Shown here piece by piece: positions 34,901 to 48,600 of a stretch of 64,000 bases of DNA. Numbering within the stretch: position 1 is the first letter of the stretch; every line of letters starts with the position of its first letter. The DNA comes from Simmondsia chinensis (lineage: Eukaryota; Streptophyta; Magnoliopsida; Caryophyllales; Simmondsiaceae), in NCBI GenBank assembly GCA_018398585.1, contig JAGTTD010000011.1, positions 17,723,346 through 17,787,345 of the forward strand, in the 5' to 3' direction. The notes beneath the pieces are model-generated. The model made no database searches, was not told the DNA's origin, and saw only the letters and a list, made by a program, of their open reading frames with translations. The translations under genes were made by a program, and so were the position numbers.

Positions 34901-37860
34901 GGTCAAGAATGCGGCTTAATTGAGTGAAGTCACCAACTTTCATGTTTCTAAGATTCCTATGCAAATGGAGATTCCAAGCAAACGAGTCGTCATGGGAAGT
35001 CAAGAAGGCGCATGCCAGACCACCATATGAAAGGGCACCATACGGGACTTTGAGCAACCACTACGACAGCCAATGACCAACCTCAAAGGCCGACCCCAAC
35101 CAAGGTCTCAAAGATCAAGCCGACCTACATGAAAAGAGCTTGTGGAGTAGCGATATTCCCCCTAGAACAGCCCCCTCCCTAAATGAAAAGATGCTTGAGA
35201 AAAATCAACCACTCCCCCATGGATAATTAAAGACAAGCTGGAAAGAAATTTGAGCAGAGGGGAAATGAGTCGAGCTCTATGCATAGTATGCTCACCAAGA
35301 GTACCTTGAAGACTAAAGCCTTCAAAATACTCAACATCATCAGAAGCAAAAGAAGATCTACTGGCAGGAACCAGAGGACCTTGAGAAGCGATGTCCTCCC
35401 AAGATTCGCAGCACAAGCAACCTTTTGACTAGTCCCCCTACCTCCGTAAACAAGCAAGTCGATGCAAAGTATGCAAGCAACTCTTGCTCCACGAGGCTTT
35501 TCTGATTCGGTTAGCTCCATTTGATTCTCCTCCATGAGCAGATTTGTCTAAAACCAAAAACTACTCCCATTCGAGCTCCTCCTCTTTGCCCTAGTCATAA
35601 ACCCCCCATCTGGTGCTCCTATCTCTAAAAAGAATCTGGAAGTAGAGAAGCTAGTTGAACAGCCTCGGCAAGAGGAGGCACACAAGAGGGCGAACGGAGT
35701 AGGCGGTAGAACAAGGGCCTCGAATCCAACCCTAGCAACAATGAGGGGCGTAAGATTAAACAATCACCACCACCAGCAGTACTTGACTAAACCTGGACAG
35801 ACCAGCAGCAGTACTTGACTAAACCTGAACAGAAGATTGGGCGCCAGTTGGGTAGGTCATAATGGGTCACAAGATTGGGCGCCGGTTGGGTAGGTCACAA
35901 TGGCAAAGAACAAGGCATAGGAGGGTCTCAACTCCGTCAACAGCATAATATCGCATTAGAACACTAACTCTGTGAGCCCTTCGTTTGCTTTGAATTTTAA
36001 TCTATCCTAGCCTTTTCCTATGCAACTTGTTCTCCGGGAAGGATTGGTCTGGGAAGCTTTCACCAATATTTGATTACACCGCAAAATATGTTGGCGTGGG
36101 CCATTTACAGAACTTGTGTTATGCTCAACCCGAATTTCCCCTCCTATTCAAATTATTGTTCACATGGAAATTGTCCGAAGACTTAAACATCAGCCCTCCG
36201 TCCTGCAATGGCAGACAATGGCGTGATTGGAAGAGGCGGCCTTTGCAGTAGTCCTAAGGTCACAAATCCCTCTCACTTCTCGTGACAAAGAGAGTGGCAC
36301 CTATCATTGAAGAACAACCTCTAAAGATTAAAGACCCACACAACAAGATGTTGGCGATTGGAGTAATTTGCATAAGCAATCCAAAAATAGAACCCAACCA
36401 CTGCAATCTCTATCTACCAGGAGAATAACCAAATTACGTCCATCAGCGTTCATCTTACTTGTTCTCAACAATCTCTCCTGGGCATTAAAGGCCTCCTCAA
36501 TGCAGAATAATCGCCTTTCCTTGAAGGTATCTACCATAAGACACATTCCTATAGTTCAATTGGGATGATGAGGATACGATCTCAATAGAAAACTCACTGA
36601 TCTTCATCACCTAAAAGAATCATATTGGTTTTATGCAATCGATGTTCTAAGGAAAGAGAGTCTTTGTACAATATCTGCATATTTAACTTCATAGTAAAGA
36701 CATATACAAGCCAATATCACCAACATCCATTCTGTCCAATGCACAAAAGTGTCGTTCTCAAACCCGGATTTGGAAGTTCGAGTCTATCTGGTGCCAAATT
36801 TACTCCTCATTCTCCTTGAGCAGCAAAGAACTAGGGTCTAACTGGCCCACCAATTCACTCAATTCAATCACCTTTGACCAACTCTAACCTGTCCAATGGT
36901 TTTTGTACAATTGAACTAAACATAATCAACTCTTGGTCAGTCTAGCTGGCCCAAACTATGTTCCAAAAACACAGCGCAATTCACCAGTATCATGCCAAAA
37001 CAATATAAAAGGTCATCACCCCTGTCAAAAATGTCCTCCCAATCTCAGGCAATAAATCTACAAGCACCTCGTCATGCTAATTTGGGAGCCAATTCATCAC
37101 GTCATCATAAGTTGGAAGCACGAACACCAGCCAGAACCTACTGTGGTAGACATACTGTATATTGTCAAACGCCAATGACAAAATGGTTTCTTGCCTTTTC
37201 TACACAAAAATACTAAGAAAGATGCCCTAGACGACAAATGCTCCAAAATGCATTATCAAGTAATCCAATATTTATAGCAGAAGTTAGGACATTTTCAAGA
37301 TTTAGAAAAAAATAATAATAATAATAATAATAATAAAACCTTGGAATGGCTTCTATGACAAAAACCTCATAACTGTCAATTAATATAGATAAGATCGCAT
37401 CTCAAATATGCTGAACAGGCCCCAAGTGAGTCCTCCAGATAAAGAAAAGAACTTTGGGGGGTTCCCTCACAAGAACGCTACTCAACAAGTCTCCATCTAC
37501 TTACTTTCAACAACCACGCAACAGCGGCAGTGCAAATATGTGTGGCTTGAAAGATTGAAACAAAAAAATAAAGTTCAAAAGTGCCACGCAACTATACTTT
37601 TTGGTATGTAAGTGGGGTTGGGATTTGAATTCTAAACTTCATGTCCTACACACTCAAATAGAGTGCTAGCCAAAATTATCTCGTCTTTTTCTTTTTGTGA
37701 AATGATTTCATTCCAAAATTGACAAGTAATACAACTCCAAACGTGATTCACTTTTTTCTTCCAGTTGCAAGCCTTCAATTCGGCCTTCAGCGACAGCAGA
37801 AGTATTCAAGACAAAAGATGTGAAATTCAGTTTCTAAATTCCCCGTCATTGTGTACAGGT
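34901..37860 (-). other. Spacer with possible LINE ORF1 relic
   Basis: A 72-codon minus frame at 36328-36546 ends VILLVDRDCSGWVLFLDCL, which recalls the Gly-Trp segment of plant LINE ORF1 proteins. The evidence is weak. A longer minus frame at 35227-35535 is not recognised. A pair of short direct repeats (CAGCAGTACTTGACTAAACC and GATTGGGCGCCGGTTGGGTA-type) lies at 35780-35900. Confidence 0.3.
37311..37336. repeat. (AAT)n microsatellite
   Basis: About nine AAT units. Confidence 0.85.
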
Positions 37861-37869
37861 TCAAGATCA

Positions 37870-38234
37870 AAAATTAGGGCCTGATTCAATCCAATTGAAT
37901 TAATCGAACAAATAATCAATTTTGGACAGTATATAACTCGAAAACGAACCAAAGGAGAGAAATTGAGAGAGCGAAGAAAGCAAAGGGAGATAAACTCGTG
38001 GGAGAGAGAGATTTCAGAATTTTATTAACAATTGACACGATATTTTACAAAGAACTGCTTAGGATTTATATAAACCCTAACCCTAAAAGCCAAATCGTAC
38101 TCAAACTCAAACACTATCAAACGCTAACCCTAAATTTCTAATTATGCACAAATTACCAAATCACCACTTAATTCATGACAATTCTCACTAAGTTACCCTG
38201 TAGTTTACAACATAAGACTAGGGTGTTATGAACA
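37870..38234 (-). other. Possible LTR-like remnant
   Basis: On the minus strand it has a TGTTCATAACACCC start, a TATA-like GTTTATATAAATCC near 38075, AATAAAATTC near 38025 and a CT-rich stretch after it. This is the order seen in an LTR. No partner LTR or coding domain is present, and the far end is not defined. Confidence 0.25.
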
Positions 38235-38454
38235 TATCATAAAGCACAATCATCATGATAAAACAAAAGCACAGCGTCCATATTCCTAAATTAACCAATC
38301 TCAATAAGTAATTACAAAAAAAAAAAAAAAAAAAACCTCAAAATTCAGACAAACAAAAATAAACCCTAACCATACTAACTCCTACAAATCAACCAATGTA
38401 ACATATTTGTATAGATAGCACAATTTCACTAACCAAAAAGTTAAATTGAAACAA

Positions 38455-38640
38455 ACCTCGTGTTGTCAGCAGTCCCCTCTCCAAGCAAAGAGAGAATCAG
38501 AGAATGGAGGAAATGAGCGAAGTTAGAGATTACAACCGCGTAATGGCCATCCTGTGACAGATCTAAGGGGAGGGAAGAGAGACACAAAAGAGTTAAGAGT
38601 GAAGAAGAACGAAACCAACATCAACGGAGTTCTCTTTTTT
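38455..38640 (-). promoter_or_regulatory. Candidate leader exon and promoter region of the zinc-knuckle gene
   Basis: On the minus strand a CT-rich, leader-like stretch (CTTCTTCACTC, CTCTCTTCCCTCCCC, CATTTCCTCCATTCTC) ends in CACGAG followed by GTTTGTTTC, a plausible donor. This would pair with the acceptor at about 30620 across a 7.8-kb intron filled with repeats. Inference only; it could belong to an unrelated non-coding transcript. Confidence 0.25.
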
Positions 38641-39399
38641 TGTGTTTTGTGTCTTCTTCATTTTGTTTCTTTTACTTTTCTAGTCCCCCGGCTTTGACTG
38701 ACACCCCCGATACACATATTTCCAGCTGACTAACGTCATTTGTTATCGTGGCTTGTGTTTAGTAAGTGAGTAGTTTTTTTCTTTTTAGTTTTTTCGTTTT
38801 CATTTTCATTTTGAAGAATATGTTTATAAGTGAAACAATCATTAATAATATTTAGATATAAAAAATTAAAATTTGATTTAAGTGATTCAAGATATTTCGG
38901 ATTTTTAAAAAATTGTAAATTATAGGCGTAACTGATTCCCGTAAATTTAAATACGAAATGTAATCTGGATTCTATTCGAATTATTAGGATAATTAATCTA
39001 AAAATGACTAATTTGGGGATATTGTTTCAAGTATAAATAGTACCTTCATTTTTATTTTTTTTTCAAGTTTCTAATTTGGATATTGAAGGTCATTCACTTA
39101 TATGTACGACTTATACTATATATAGTTTTAAATTTCAAATAAATATATGGATTACACGGTTTTGAAATGTAATGTTTGTTGGAAAAATAAGGAAAAAAGT
39201 AATTAGAACTTATATGAAAAAACGAAGATAATTATAGTGCCATGAAATTCATTACTGTCCTAAAATTGTTTATGCCCTGCACCAGTACAAAGGAGACCAA
39301 AGGGAACTCCAACCCCCAAGGTTAACACAATCCCCAAAACACCCGTGTATTCGAGGGTTAGCGGTCTAAAAAATGCTCCAATATTGCTCAATTATACCA
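38641..39399. other. Spacer
   Basis: AT-rich sequence up to the copia-2 insertion. No coding signal. Confidence 0.4.
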
Positions 39400-40124
39400 T
39401 GTTAGAACAAATCTGAAAAATACTTGGAAAATACATGCAACCGGGCAACCAAAAGATCATAGGTGTTGAGGCCATGTAATTACTTTCCTTAAGGTTTATT
39501 TCGGTATACGAAATATCCTCGGGGATACAATAACGACCAAACATGAAGTGAGAATGTGTAAAGGAAGAGATTGAGAGAAATGTAGTGAGATTGAATGTGT
39601 TTAACAAAACAATTACTTGAACATTACACAAAAACATAAGAACACTTAATGTTGTTCTTCAAACCTTTTTTCTCAAGTCTTTTTAATTCAATTCAAGTGT
39701 GAAATAATGGGGGAAATACATCTATATATGTAGAAGAAGACATCCCAAAACAATGCCAAGAAGAACCTCCAAAATCGGGAAAAGCCGTGAAGCAAAACTA
39801 TCAGAAAACCTGACCTGTGTGTTGACACACACATCGACACACAGGGTTACTATAAGATTGTGTATCGACACATACAATTTTTCTCCGTGAGCTTCTGTAA
39901 AGGGCTCTGTGTCGACACACGGACCATGTGTGTCCACACATAGCTGTTTTCCTGCGGTTCTGTTGGATTGTGTGTCAACACACACATGGCCCATGTGTCG
40001 AAACACACTCCTAACAAGCTTTAAACACTTGAACAAGTATCGGGACAATCTCAAACACATCTTATGCACATATTAAACAATATTTAACATATTCTACTTT
40101 ACATATTTTGAAAATACATCAACA
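39400..40124 (-). repeat. copia-2 3' LTR (left)
   Basis: 725 bp, ending GAAAATACATCAACA. Palindromes of the GTGTCGACAC type at about 39815-40010 are more decayed than in copia-1. TATA-like CTATATATG is at about 39722. Confidence 0.9.
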
Positions 40125-40141
40125 TTCTCCCACAATTTTCA
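40125..40141 (-). other. Polypurine tract of copia-2
   Basis: Minus strand GAAAATTGTGGGAGAA touches the 3' LTR start TGTTGATG. Confidence 0.7.
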
Positions 40142-40756
40142 AAATACAATCAATCTCAAAATATCATCTCGAATAAAGGATGCCTTATTGTGCATCAACG
40201 AGGGTGTCTCCAGATTGAACCCCCGGCTAGTGAAAAGACCATATAGTTAATCGGATCGAAAATGGTAGACCAAGCTTTGAACCATACAACCCATTTGACT
40301 AACTGACTATCTAATCACGCACAAGACGTACTCCCCGTACACACCCTCCAACTCCCAGATCAACACATTTATAGCCTCGTGTTCTATGCCTTTCATGAGT
40401 ATTTCAGGGCCAAACCCTTAGTCAAAAATCACTCTTTTGAAGCAGGCAAACTTCAACACACACTAAGGTGGACCTCATTGATCATGTCCTTGCGTCGTGA
40501 CATTCAATAAGTTCTAAAACCAGGTCCATTAGAAACATTGGCTCATCCTCTTAGAATCTTTGACGCAGTTATCAAGCACTTCATAGTCGGGATGGAAAAA
40601 TTCCCATTTAGTGCTTGCAGTCACACAGATGACAAGTCTCTCTCATTGAACCCAAGACCTAGCGTCATACTAGGCGTCGAGTTGAGGGCCTATCATGGGC
40701 GACTAAAAATGACAAGTTTCAACCCCATCCCTTCATTAGTTTTCAAAATTAAGTCT

Positions 40757-43700
40757 CTAGCCAATCCTTTCATAAACGGATATGCCAGATTCTGACTTGT
40801 TTCTCACGAAGTCCACAGTGATAACACCTTCTCGAATAAGGTGTCTCACTATACTGTGCCTTACACCAATGTAACTAGACTTCCCGTTATATACTTCACT
40901 GTACACTCTAGAAAGCGTAGCTTGACTATCACAATGGATAGCTATCAGTGATATCGGTTTAGGCCACAAAGTTGTCTCATACAAGGGATCCTTTAACCAC
41001 TTGGCCTCTTTAGCCATAGACGCAAGAGCTATAAACTCTGCTGCCATAGTAGAATCAAATCTGCAAGTCTATTTCTTGGAACCCCAAACCGCACCACCAC
41101 CAAGTAGGAATACCCATCCACTTGCGGATGCATGATCCTCCACATAAGAGACCCAACTCGCATCAGAGTACCCCTCCAAAATAGGAGGATACCCTACATA
41201 AGAAAGACCATAGTTCATAGTCTTCTTACGGTACATCAATATACGATCCACTGCATGCTAGTGTACCTTACTTGGATTGTCGGTATATCTACCCAGCTTT
41301 CCAATAGCAAAGGTTATGTCAGGCCTTGTGCTAGTCATGGGCGTACATAAGACAACCAATGACCTGGGCATATCTCAATTGGGACACTGGAGCTCCCTCA
41401 TTCGGTACTAGTTTCATGCTAGGGTCCATTAGAATGGATACCGGTGCACATTCATCAAAGTGGAACCCTTTCAATACATTTTCAACGTAGTGAGACTATG
41501 CCAAGGAAATGGTGTCACCTTTCTTTACAATTCTTATACTGATGATTATCTCGGCCTCACCCATGTCTTTTCATAGCAAAGTTTTCTGAGAGAAACTATT
41601 TAGTTCTCTCTACTTGTTCCACATCAGTACCGAATATCAACATGTCATTGACATAGAAACATATAATGACACATATGCTATTATCAAACTTGTTATAAAC
41701 ACATTTATCTGATTCGTTTATAACTAATTCGTTGTTAAAAATAACTTGATCAAATTTCTGGTGCCACTGCTTCGGGGCTTGCTTTAGCCCATACATAGAA
41801 CTTATGAGTTTACACACTTTTCTCTCTTGACCAAAAATAACAAAACCTTCCGGTTGTTCCATGTACACTTCCTCTTCTAGCTCACCATTCAGGAATACCG
41901 TTTCGACATCCATTTGGTGAATCGCTAGTTTATAAATTGAGGCAAGGGCTATCAATACCCTTATCGTCAATATTCTTACCACGGGGGCATACGTGTCAAA
42001 GTAGTCCAACCCATATTTTTGGGTGAGCCCTCTAGCCACTAATTGGGCCTTGAACTTATTAATCATTCCATCGAACTTCATCTTCTTTTTGAAGATCCAT
42101 TTATGCCCCGATGGGCTTACTACCTTGTAGTTGTTGTTGTTGTTTGGGCTTACTTCCTTGTGGAAGGTCTACCAGGATCCAGGTATTATTACCTAAGATG
42201 GAATCCATCTCATGATTCACAACCTCTCGCCAAAAAGAGGTGTCATGAGACCTCATCGCCTCATTAAACGTCATGGGTTCAGCTTCCATGACACAACAAT
42301 ACGGAACCACTTTGTCCACATCGTTCCTCGAACCTTCTACCAAAAATGTGTAGAAGTCCGAACCGAAAGATTTCTCTTTCCTTGCGCTTTTACTCCTTCA
42401 GAGTTCTAGAGAACTTTTAGGGACATATTCCCTTTCATGATGAACATCATTATGCGACACTTGAGTGTCACTCTCAACCGGCACATAATCCCTCGGTCTA
42501 GAGATAGAGGTAAACCGATTCTCATCAAAAATGGGATCCCTCAATTCTATTATTGTATTTACATTGATATAATCATTAGATTATATTATATAGAACCGAT
42601 ATGCCTTACTATGAGGCGCATATCCAATGAAGATGCAATCAATGCCTCTTTCACCTAACTTCTTACGTTTAGGCTCAGGGACTTTAAGTACTGCCCTACA
42701 CCCCCACACTTTTAGATAGTTCAAATTAGGGGCTCGTTTGTTCCATAATTCATACGGGGTTATCTTACTTCTCTTATTTGGAACTCTATTCAAAATATGA
42801 GAGGCCGTTAATATTGCCTTACCCTAAAATTCATCGCTGAGACCGGAATAGGATAACATTGAGTTATACATTTCAGTTAGAGTCCGGTTTTTCCTCTCAG
42901 CCACGCCATTCTGTTGTGGTGTATGTGGAGCAGTTATCTCATGTATAATTCCGGTGGTTCGAAATACTCAGGATCATAGTAGTCCCCGCCACGGTCCATC
43001 CTAAGGCGCTTGAGAAAGGTCTCATAGTGTAATTCGGTTTCTACTTTATATGCTTTAACTATGTCTAGCGAGTCATCTTTGCAATTTATGAAATATACAT
43101 AACAAAATCTTGAACAATCATCGATAAATGTTATAAAATATTCCTTTCCACTTAAACTTGGTGTGTTCTTGAAATCACATAAGTCATTATGTACAAGGTC
43201 AAGTAAATTAGTCTCTCTTTGCACCGAAGGAAATGAAAATCTCGTTATTTTTGTTAACATGCACGTTTTCCATTTATCATCAATCTTGTCTATGTGAGGT
43301 ATCAACGAAGAATTAATCATTTCACGCAATCTATGAAAATTTACATGACCTAATCTTTGATGCCACAAAAACGAAGAGTCAAGCATATAAACAGAACTAT
43401 TAACTTTATTATCAAAGTTCAATTTGAACATCCCATTACATAAGTACCCTTTGCCAAAAAAGACCCCTCCTTTTGACAATACAATGCCTACCTCGAAGAC
43501 CAACTTGAACCCAAACCGATTTAATAGGCCACCAGACACGAGATTCTTCTTCACGTCTGGAGCAAAACATACATCGGTTAAAGTAAGGGTTTTTCCACAG
43601 GTGAAAAACAAATCAACTTTTCCCTTCCCTATAACCGGTATAGTCGCCCTATTACCCATGAACAACACAGTTCCGTTGTCCATGGTTTCAAATATCGTGA

Positions 43701-44621
43701 AGAACCCCTTGTCCTTACAAACATGTTTCGTGGCCCCCGAGTCAACCCACCAAGAGTTATCACTCTCGACTAGGTTGACTTCGGATATGAACGCCACAAA
43801 CCTATCATTCGAACTTTTGGTGCAATGATCAAGCCCCATGCCTTTCTTATTTTTAAGGCGGTAACAATCCTTACGCAGGTGATCGGGTTTCGGACACTCC
43901 CAATAGACCATTTTCGGCCTCTTGTCATTTTTCCTCTTTTGAAAGTGTCTGGTTCTTTTGGTTCCTTTGCTTGACTGGCCTTCTTCTGTGATGTTGATTT
44001 TCCCAACATCATTAGGGCGGTCTTTGTTGTCATCCTGTACCATGTAGCCTTTCTCAATGTGCAAATGGTTAGCCAATTCCTCCATTGACATATCTTCCTT
44101 CTTATGTTTGAGACTTTTCTTAACGTCTCTCCATGAAGGAGGAAGTTTGTCAATCAAGGATGAAACAACTACGGTATCGTCCATGTTCATACTATGTTGT
44201 CTAAAATTATTCAAAATTCGTTTGATTTCATGTAATTGCTCCATGACAGGATGATCATCTACCATTTTATAATCATTAAACTAACTAACCAGGAAGTTTG
44301 TGCTTGTTGCATCCTCGTCCATGTAGCGTGCCTCAAATGCATCCCATAGTTCCTTTGCGGTCAGCACGTTCGAGTATATGTCAAACAGGGCGTCAGTCAT
44401 GCCATTCCGTATATGCCTTCTGCAGATGTAGTCATCATTCTCCCACTTCAATCTGGCCCTCTGCTCAGCAAAAGTCTCCTCAGAAGCGGGGGATGGAAAC
44501 GGTGTATTCAACACATACACCACATTCAATATAGTTACGAGGAAGTGCAACTTCCTCTACCATCGGCAGAAATCACCACTATCAAATCATTGGCTGTCAT
44601 TTCCCTAAGTGATGAAGCCAT
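40757..44621 (-). pseudogene. copia-2 gag-pol polyprotein, inactivated
   Basis: The gag ATG at 44621 is kept (MASSLREMTANDL), 31 bases from the LTR, but a deletion shifts frame soon after. The frame 44281-44550 is gag and ends at a TAG where Gln is expected. The long frame 42934-44265 (443 codons) joins gag, knuckle, protease and integrase. The knuckle reads YWECPKPDHLRKDC, so its first Cys is lost. Protease DSGATKHVC is intact. In pre-integrase HQRLGH..KWKTC one zinc Cys is now Trp. RT is in 41596-42081 with YVND in place of YVDD, a lost catalytic Asp. An 18-bp insertion at 42128 disturbs the segment before it. RNase H is in 40757-41251. It is more decayed than copia-1. Confidence 0.9.
42113..42160 (-). 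repeat. 18-bp insertion flanked by a 15-bp duplication
   Basis: GGGCTTACTACCTTG (42113-42127) and GGGCTTACTTCCTTG (42146-42160) flank TAG(TTG)4TTT. copia-1 has a single copy at the matching place (about 18641). The insert looks like an RTE tail and nothing more. Confidence 0.7.
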
Positions 44622-44651
44622 ATCCCAAATCCAAAAACTAAACCTTAAGAT

Positions 44652-45127
44652 TGTTGGAACAAATCTGAAAAATATTTGCAAAATACTTGCAACCGGGAAA
44701 TCGAAAGATCTCGGGTGTTGAGGTCGTATAATCACTTTCGTTAAGGTTTATTTCGGTATAGGAAATATCCTCGGGGATACAACAACAGCCAAATATGAAG
44801 TGAAGATGTGTAAAGGGAGAGATTGAGAGAGATGGAGATTGAATGTGTTTAACAAAACAATTACTTGAACATTACACATGAACACTTAATGTTGTTCTTC
44901 AAACCTTTTTTCTCAAGTCTTTTTAATTCAATTCAAGTGTGAAAATAATGGCGGAAATATACGTATTTATGTAGAAGAAGACGTCCCAAAACAATGCCAA
45001 GAAGAACCGCTAAAGCAAGGAAAAGCAGCCAAGTAAAATTGTCAAAAAACCTGACATGTGTGTCAACACACACATCGACACGCAGGGTTATTGTAAGATT
45101 GTGTGTCGACACACACAATTCTTCTCC
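44652..45127 (-). repeat. copia-2 5' LTR, outer part
   Basis: Begins TGTTGGAACAAATCTG. It contains the TATA-like segment and the first palindromes (45055-45115) and stops at the insertion of A. Its continuation is 51468-51705. Confidence 0.88.
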
Positions 45128-45239
45128 TGTTAGGAACAGTGTCCTAAAATCCAGATTGATTCTAGATATATTATTTTAATTAATAAATAAGATTGAAGTC
45201 CCAGTCGTTTCCTAGTTAAATTTGTGTAAGCGAGCATGT

Positions 45240-45521
45240 ATACTGCATGTAATTTTCTTTTTGGAAACATCCATGAGATGGGTGTAGTCCTCAGACTACA
45301 ATTTACATAGTTGTTCTAAGTGATTTATGAGACTAAGCCACAGATAGACTTGGAACAAATGGTATGGATTGTTGTTTGATATACTGCATGTGATTTTCTT
45401 TGTGGAAACATCCATGAGATGGGTGTAGTCCTCAGACTACAATTTACATGTTTGTTCTAAGTGGTTTATGAGACTAAGCCACAGATAGACTTAGAATAAA
45501 TGGTATAGATTGTTATTTGAA
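45240..45521 (+). repeat. Tandem duplication of 141 bp inside A
   Basis: Two units starting at 45240 and 45381 share ATACTGCATGT, CATCCATGAGATGGGTGTAG and CACAGATAGACTT. Copy B has only one, so the duplication arose in A. Confidence 0.88.
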
Positions 45522-45651
45522 AGGCCCGCAGTCGAAGACAAGTTTGGACCACTTGTATGTTAAGACTATAACATGACACTATAGATGACTTGTCTTGGTC
45601 ATGTGGATGGAGATCCAAAAGTGTTGGGTTGGTGTGTTTAATAAGATTGAT

Positions 45652-48600
45652 TGTAATACCCAGCCTAATTAAATTAGATTCGGTAGTACAATATGTGAAA
45701 CTTAGGGTATTTAAATTAGGTGAAAACTCGTTATTATTTCGATTAGGTTACAAAGAAAAAAAATAAAAAAATAATAAACTATGAAAACCAGAAAAGAAAA
45801 AAAATAATAATAATAGAAAATAAACCCCCCTCGCGTCTCTCTTTCTCCCTCACGCGTCTCTCTCACCGCCACCCTCCTACCGTCGGTACCTCTACCGACC
45901 ACCACGGTACCGCGCACCGCCGTTACCGCCTAACCACGACACCGTCCCCACCACCGCGGTACTACTCTGACCACCATGGCATCGTCCAACCACCGCGGTA
46001 GCGCCTGACCCAAGCCGGTACCGCTCGACCTCGGTGCCGCCTCCCACCACCACGGTACCGTTCGACCACCTCGGTACCGTCTGACCTCTAGGGGTCTATA
46101 AATATCCCAACCCTCAACCCCTCAAATCTCACACCTCTCACCACGATCTCTCTCTCTCCTCTCGGTTTTCTCTCTCTACCACTCACGGCACTCGTTCTGC
46201 TCCGGCCACCTCACCGGTCTAGCTTCGGCAGCCCCGCCGGTGCCGCCACCTAGCTGGTACTGCACGGCCACCTCGCCGGTTAAAAGCTAGTGAAGGTAAG
46301 TATACTACTCCCCCTACTTGTGTTGCAAAATGTGAAAAAATATACTTTATATGGTTTGATATTTAAGACTTATATTTGAATAATTTGTTAGTTTGTTAAA
46401 AGAGGTTCAGGCATCTATACTTGGTTGATTATGTGATTTCTATTCTTGTGATTTGAACTATACTGATTTATATGTTGAAGTGATGTTTAAATATGTGAAT
46501 TTTGAAGAAGTTGTATTTGTGAGTATGTGAAGGTAATTATTGTAAACCTGTGATTTAAATTGAAAGATTTTTATGAGAAGAGCTTACAGATAACTACGTT
46601 GACCCTCTGAGGCCTATCGATGATAGAATGTGAAATGTGAAAGTCAATGTGTGACCCTGCCTCGGGAATAATACTAGCACGTAGATCTACATTCAATCCT
46701 AGCGGATCTGTCGACTTAGAACCGGTTCGAATATGTGAAATGTGAACATCGATCTATGACCCTGTCGCGGGAATAATACCGGCCGTAGTTTCCGATTCGT
46801 CTGTGAGTTTTACCAAAGAACTCTTGTGAAATGAACTAAATTATCAAACAATGATTATGATATCTTAACACGATTTTGAAGGTAAATTGATTTTTACTGG
46901 TTTTGATTGAAATTTTATCTGTTTTAAATAATATGTCTGGTCCGGGTAGGGAGTGTGTGTTGGGAAAAACATATGAATTTTGTTAAAAAATAAACTCTGA
47001 TGCCGACTATTGAGTTCACAGTTCTCAACTATGGTCACAACAATAGGCACCTATTAGAGCACTTAAAGTAGGAGACTCTTCTCTCTACCTAAGCCCCCCG
47101 TCGGAGAGTCACGCTTCGTGATACCTCACGTGCGAGAGTTCCCGGGAATAGGTTTATCTCTATAAACCGTTTGCCCTAATACCGGTTGTTGGGATGAATT
47201 TCAAAAATTCTCCCTAAAGTTTTCACAGCGGAACAGGTTTAGAATTCATAACTTTAAACCTAGGGTTGATTTAAAATTCCTAATTTTAAATCTATTGACT
47301 TAAATTCATAATTTAAATCATCAGATCTAAATTCTTAATTTAGATCTACAGGCCTTTTACTCTAATATATTTATAACAATATATAAACTTATACAGGCAT
47401 AATAACGAATACTATAAATAAATAGAAAAGCAAAACTAAAAAAAGAAGGAAAGAAGAACATACCTGAAATTGCTCCAATAATAAAGAAAAACCAGAAAGA
47501 CAATAATATTCTTCAAAATTGAGACCCCGAGACCTTCTACGCAATGACCTTGAACTGCCCGGAAAGTGGGCTCCGAAAAATATTATACTAAGGAAAGAAA
47601 AATTTTAACGAAAATTTTTCTCTCCAATTAGGTCTCCGAAACAGTTCCAGAAACCCTAAAGAAATATTTTGACTTGAACGCCAAATCTCGGAATAAGCCC
47701 CCCTATTTATAGGAATATACCGGAGCAAAAAAAATCTAATTTTTCAATGTGGGAACCGCTTAGTTTAAATCAAAATGCGTAGTTTTATTTAAAAATCAGC
47801 TCAAAACGCCGCGTTTTGTAACAGTACAACCCGTGTCCTCAGCCTGTCACCGTGTGCCACGTGTCGGCACGTGATTCGTCCCCACGTGGGGATGCGAATA
47901 GCCCTGGTGGGCGTCCCAGCACACGACACGTGTCGCACGCTGGTTCGTTGGATCCGATGTACCGGATCACGGGCTGTTTTGCCATTTTTGCCCTTTTTTT
48001 TGCTTTGTTTCCCACATGTAAAATTTCATCTTATATATTTTAATTTTTTAAAATTATTTTATTTTATACATGTCAACTTTTATTCATCTCATGAATAATA
48101 TTTGGCAAAATTAATTAACCCATCTTATGGATAAATAATTCATCTCATGAATTCTTTAATATTTTTCTAATGGCAATAAATACAGAGGCTTGCGCAGGGA
48201 CCTTAGGGATAATTTAAATCTAGCTCCAAATGGGTTAAATTAAATCATCTCAAGATATTAATTTAATTACAATTTAATGAGACTTAATTCCACTAAATAA
48301 ATCTCACTGCACTCCAGACTTAAATTATTTATTCGATATCTCCCTAATAGACTGTATTGATGACAACAACCCCTTCACTAGATGTTCATAACAAAGAATA
48401 AATATAACCACTACCATTATCCTTCTCACAGCTTCTCCATTAGTTACCGACTCGTCCTTCACTGAATAATTTATTTATACTTGAACATATTCACAGTATA
48501 AATTCCAAATGTCAAACGCTTAGAATACTTTGGCCAAAGATTCCGAACTATTCAAATATTTGCGAATCAACTAAGGGGATATCTGTATCTCATAAGAGAC

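Noticed and set aside
38070..38110. Telomere-like AAACCCTAACCCTAAAAG
   Set aside because: Only two and a half units, inside spacer. Too short for an interstitial telomere repeat.
47852..48098. Short plus-strand frames in long LTR B
   Set aside because: They lie in the GC-rich part of an LTR whose other copies (A, E) do not keep them open.
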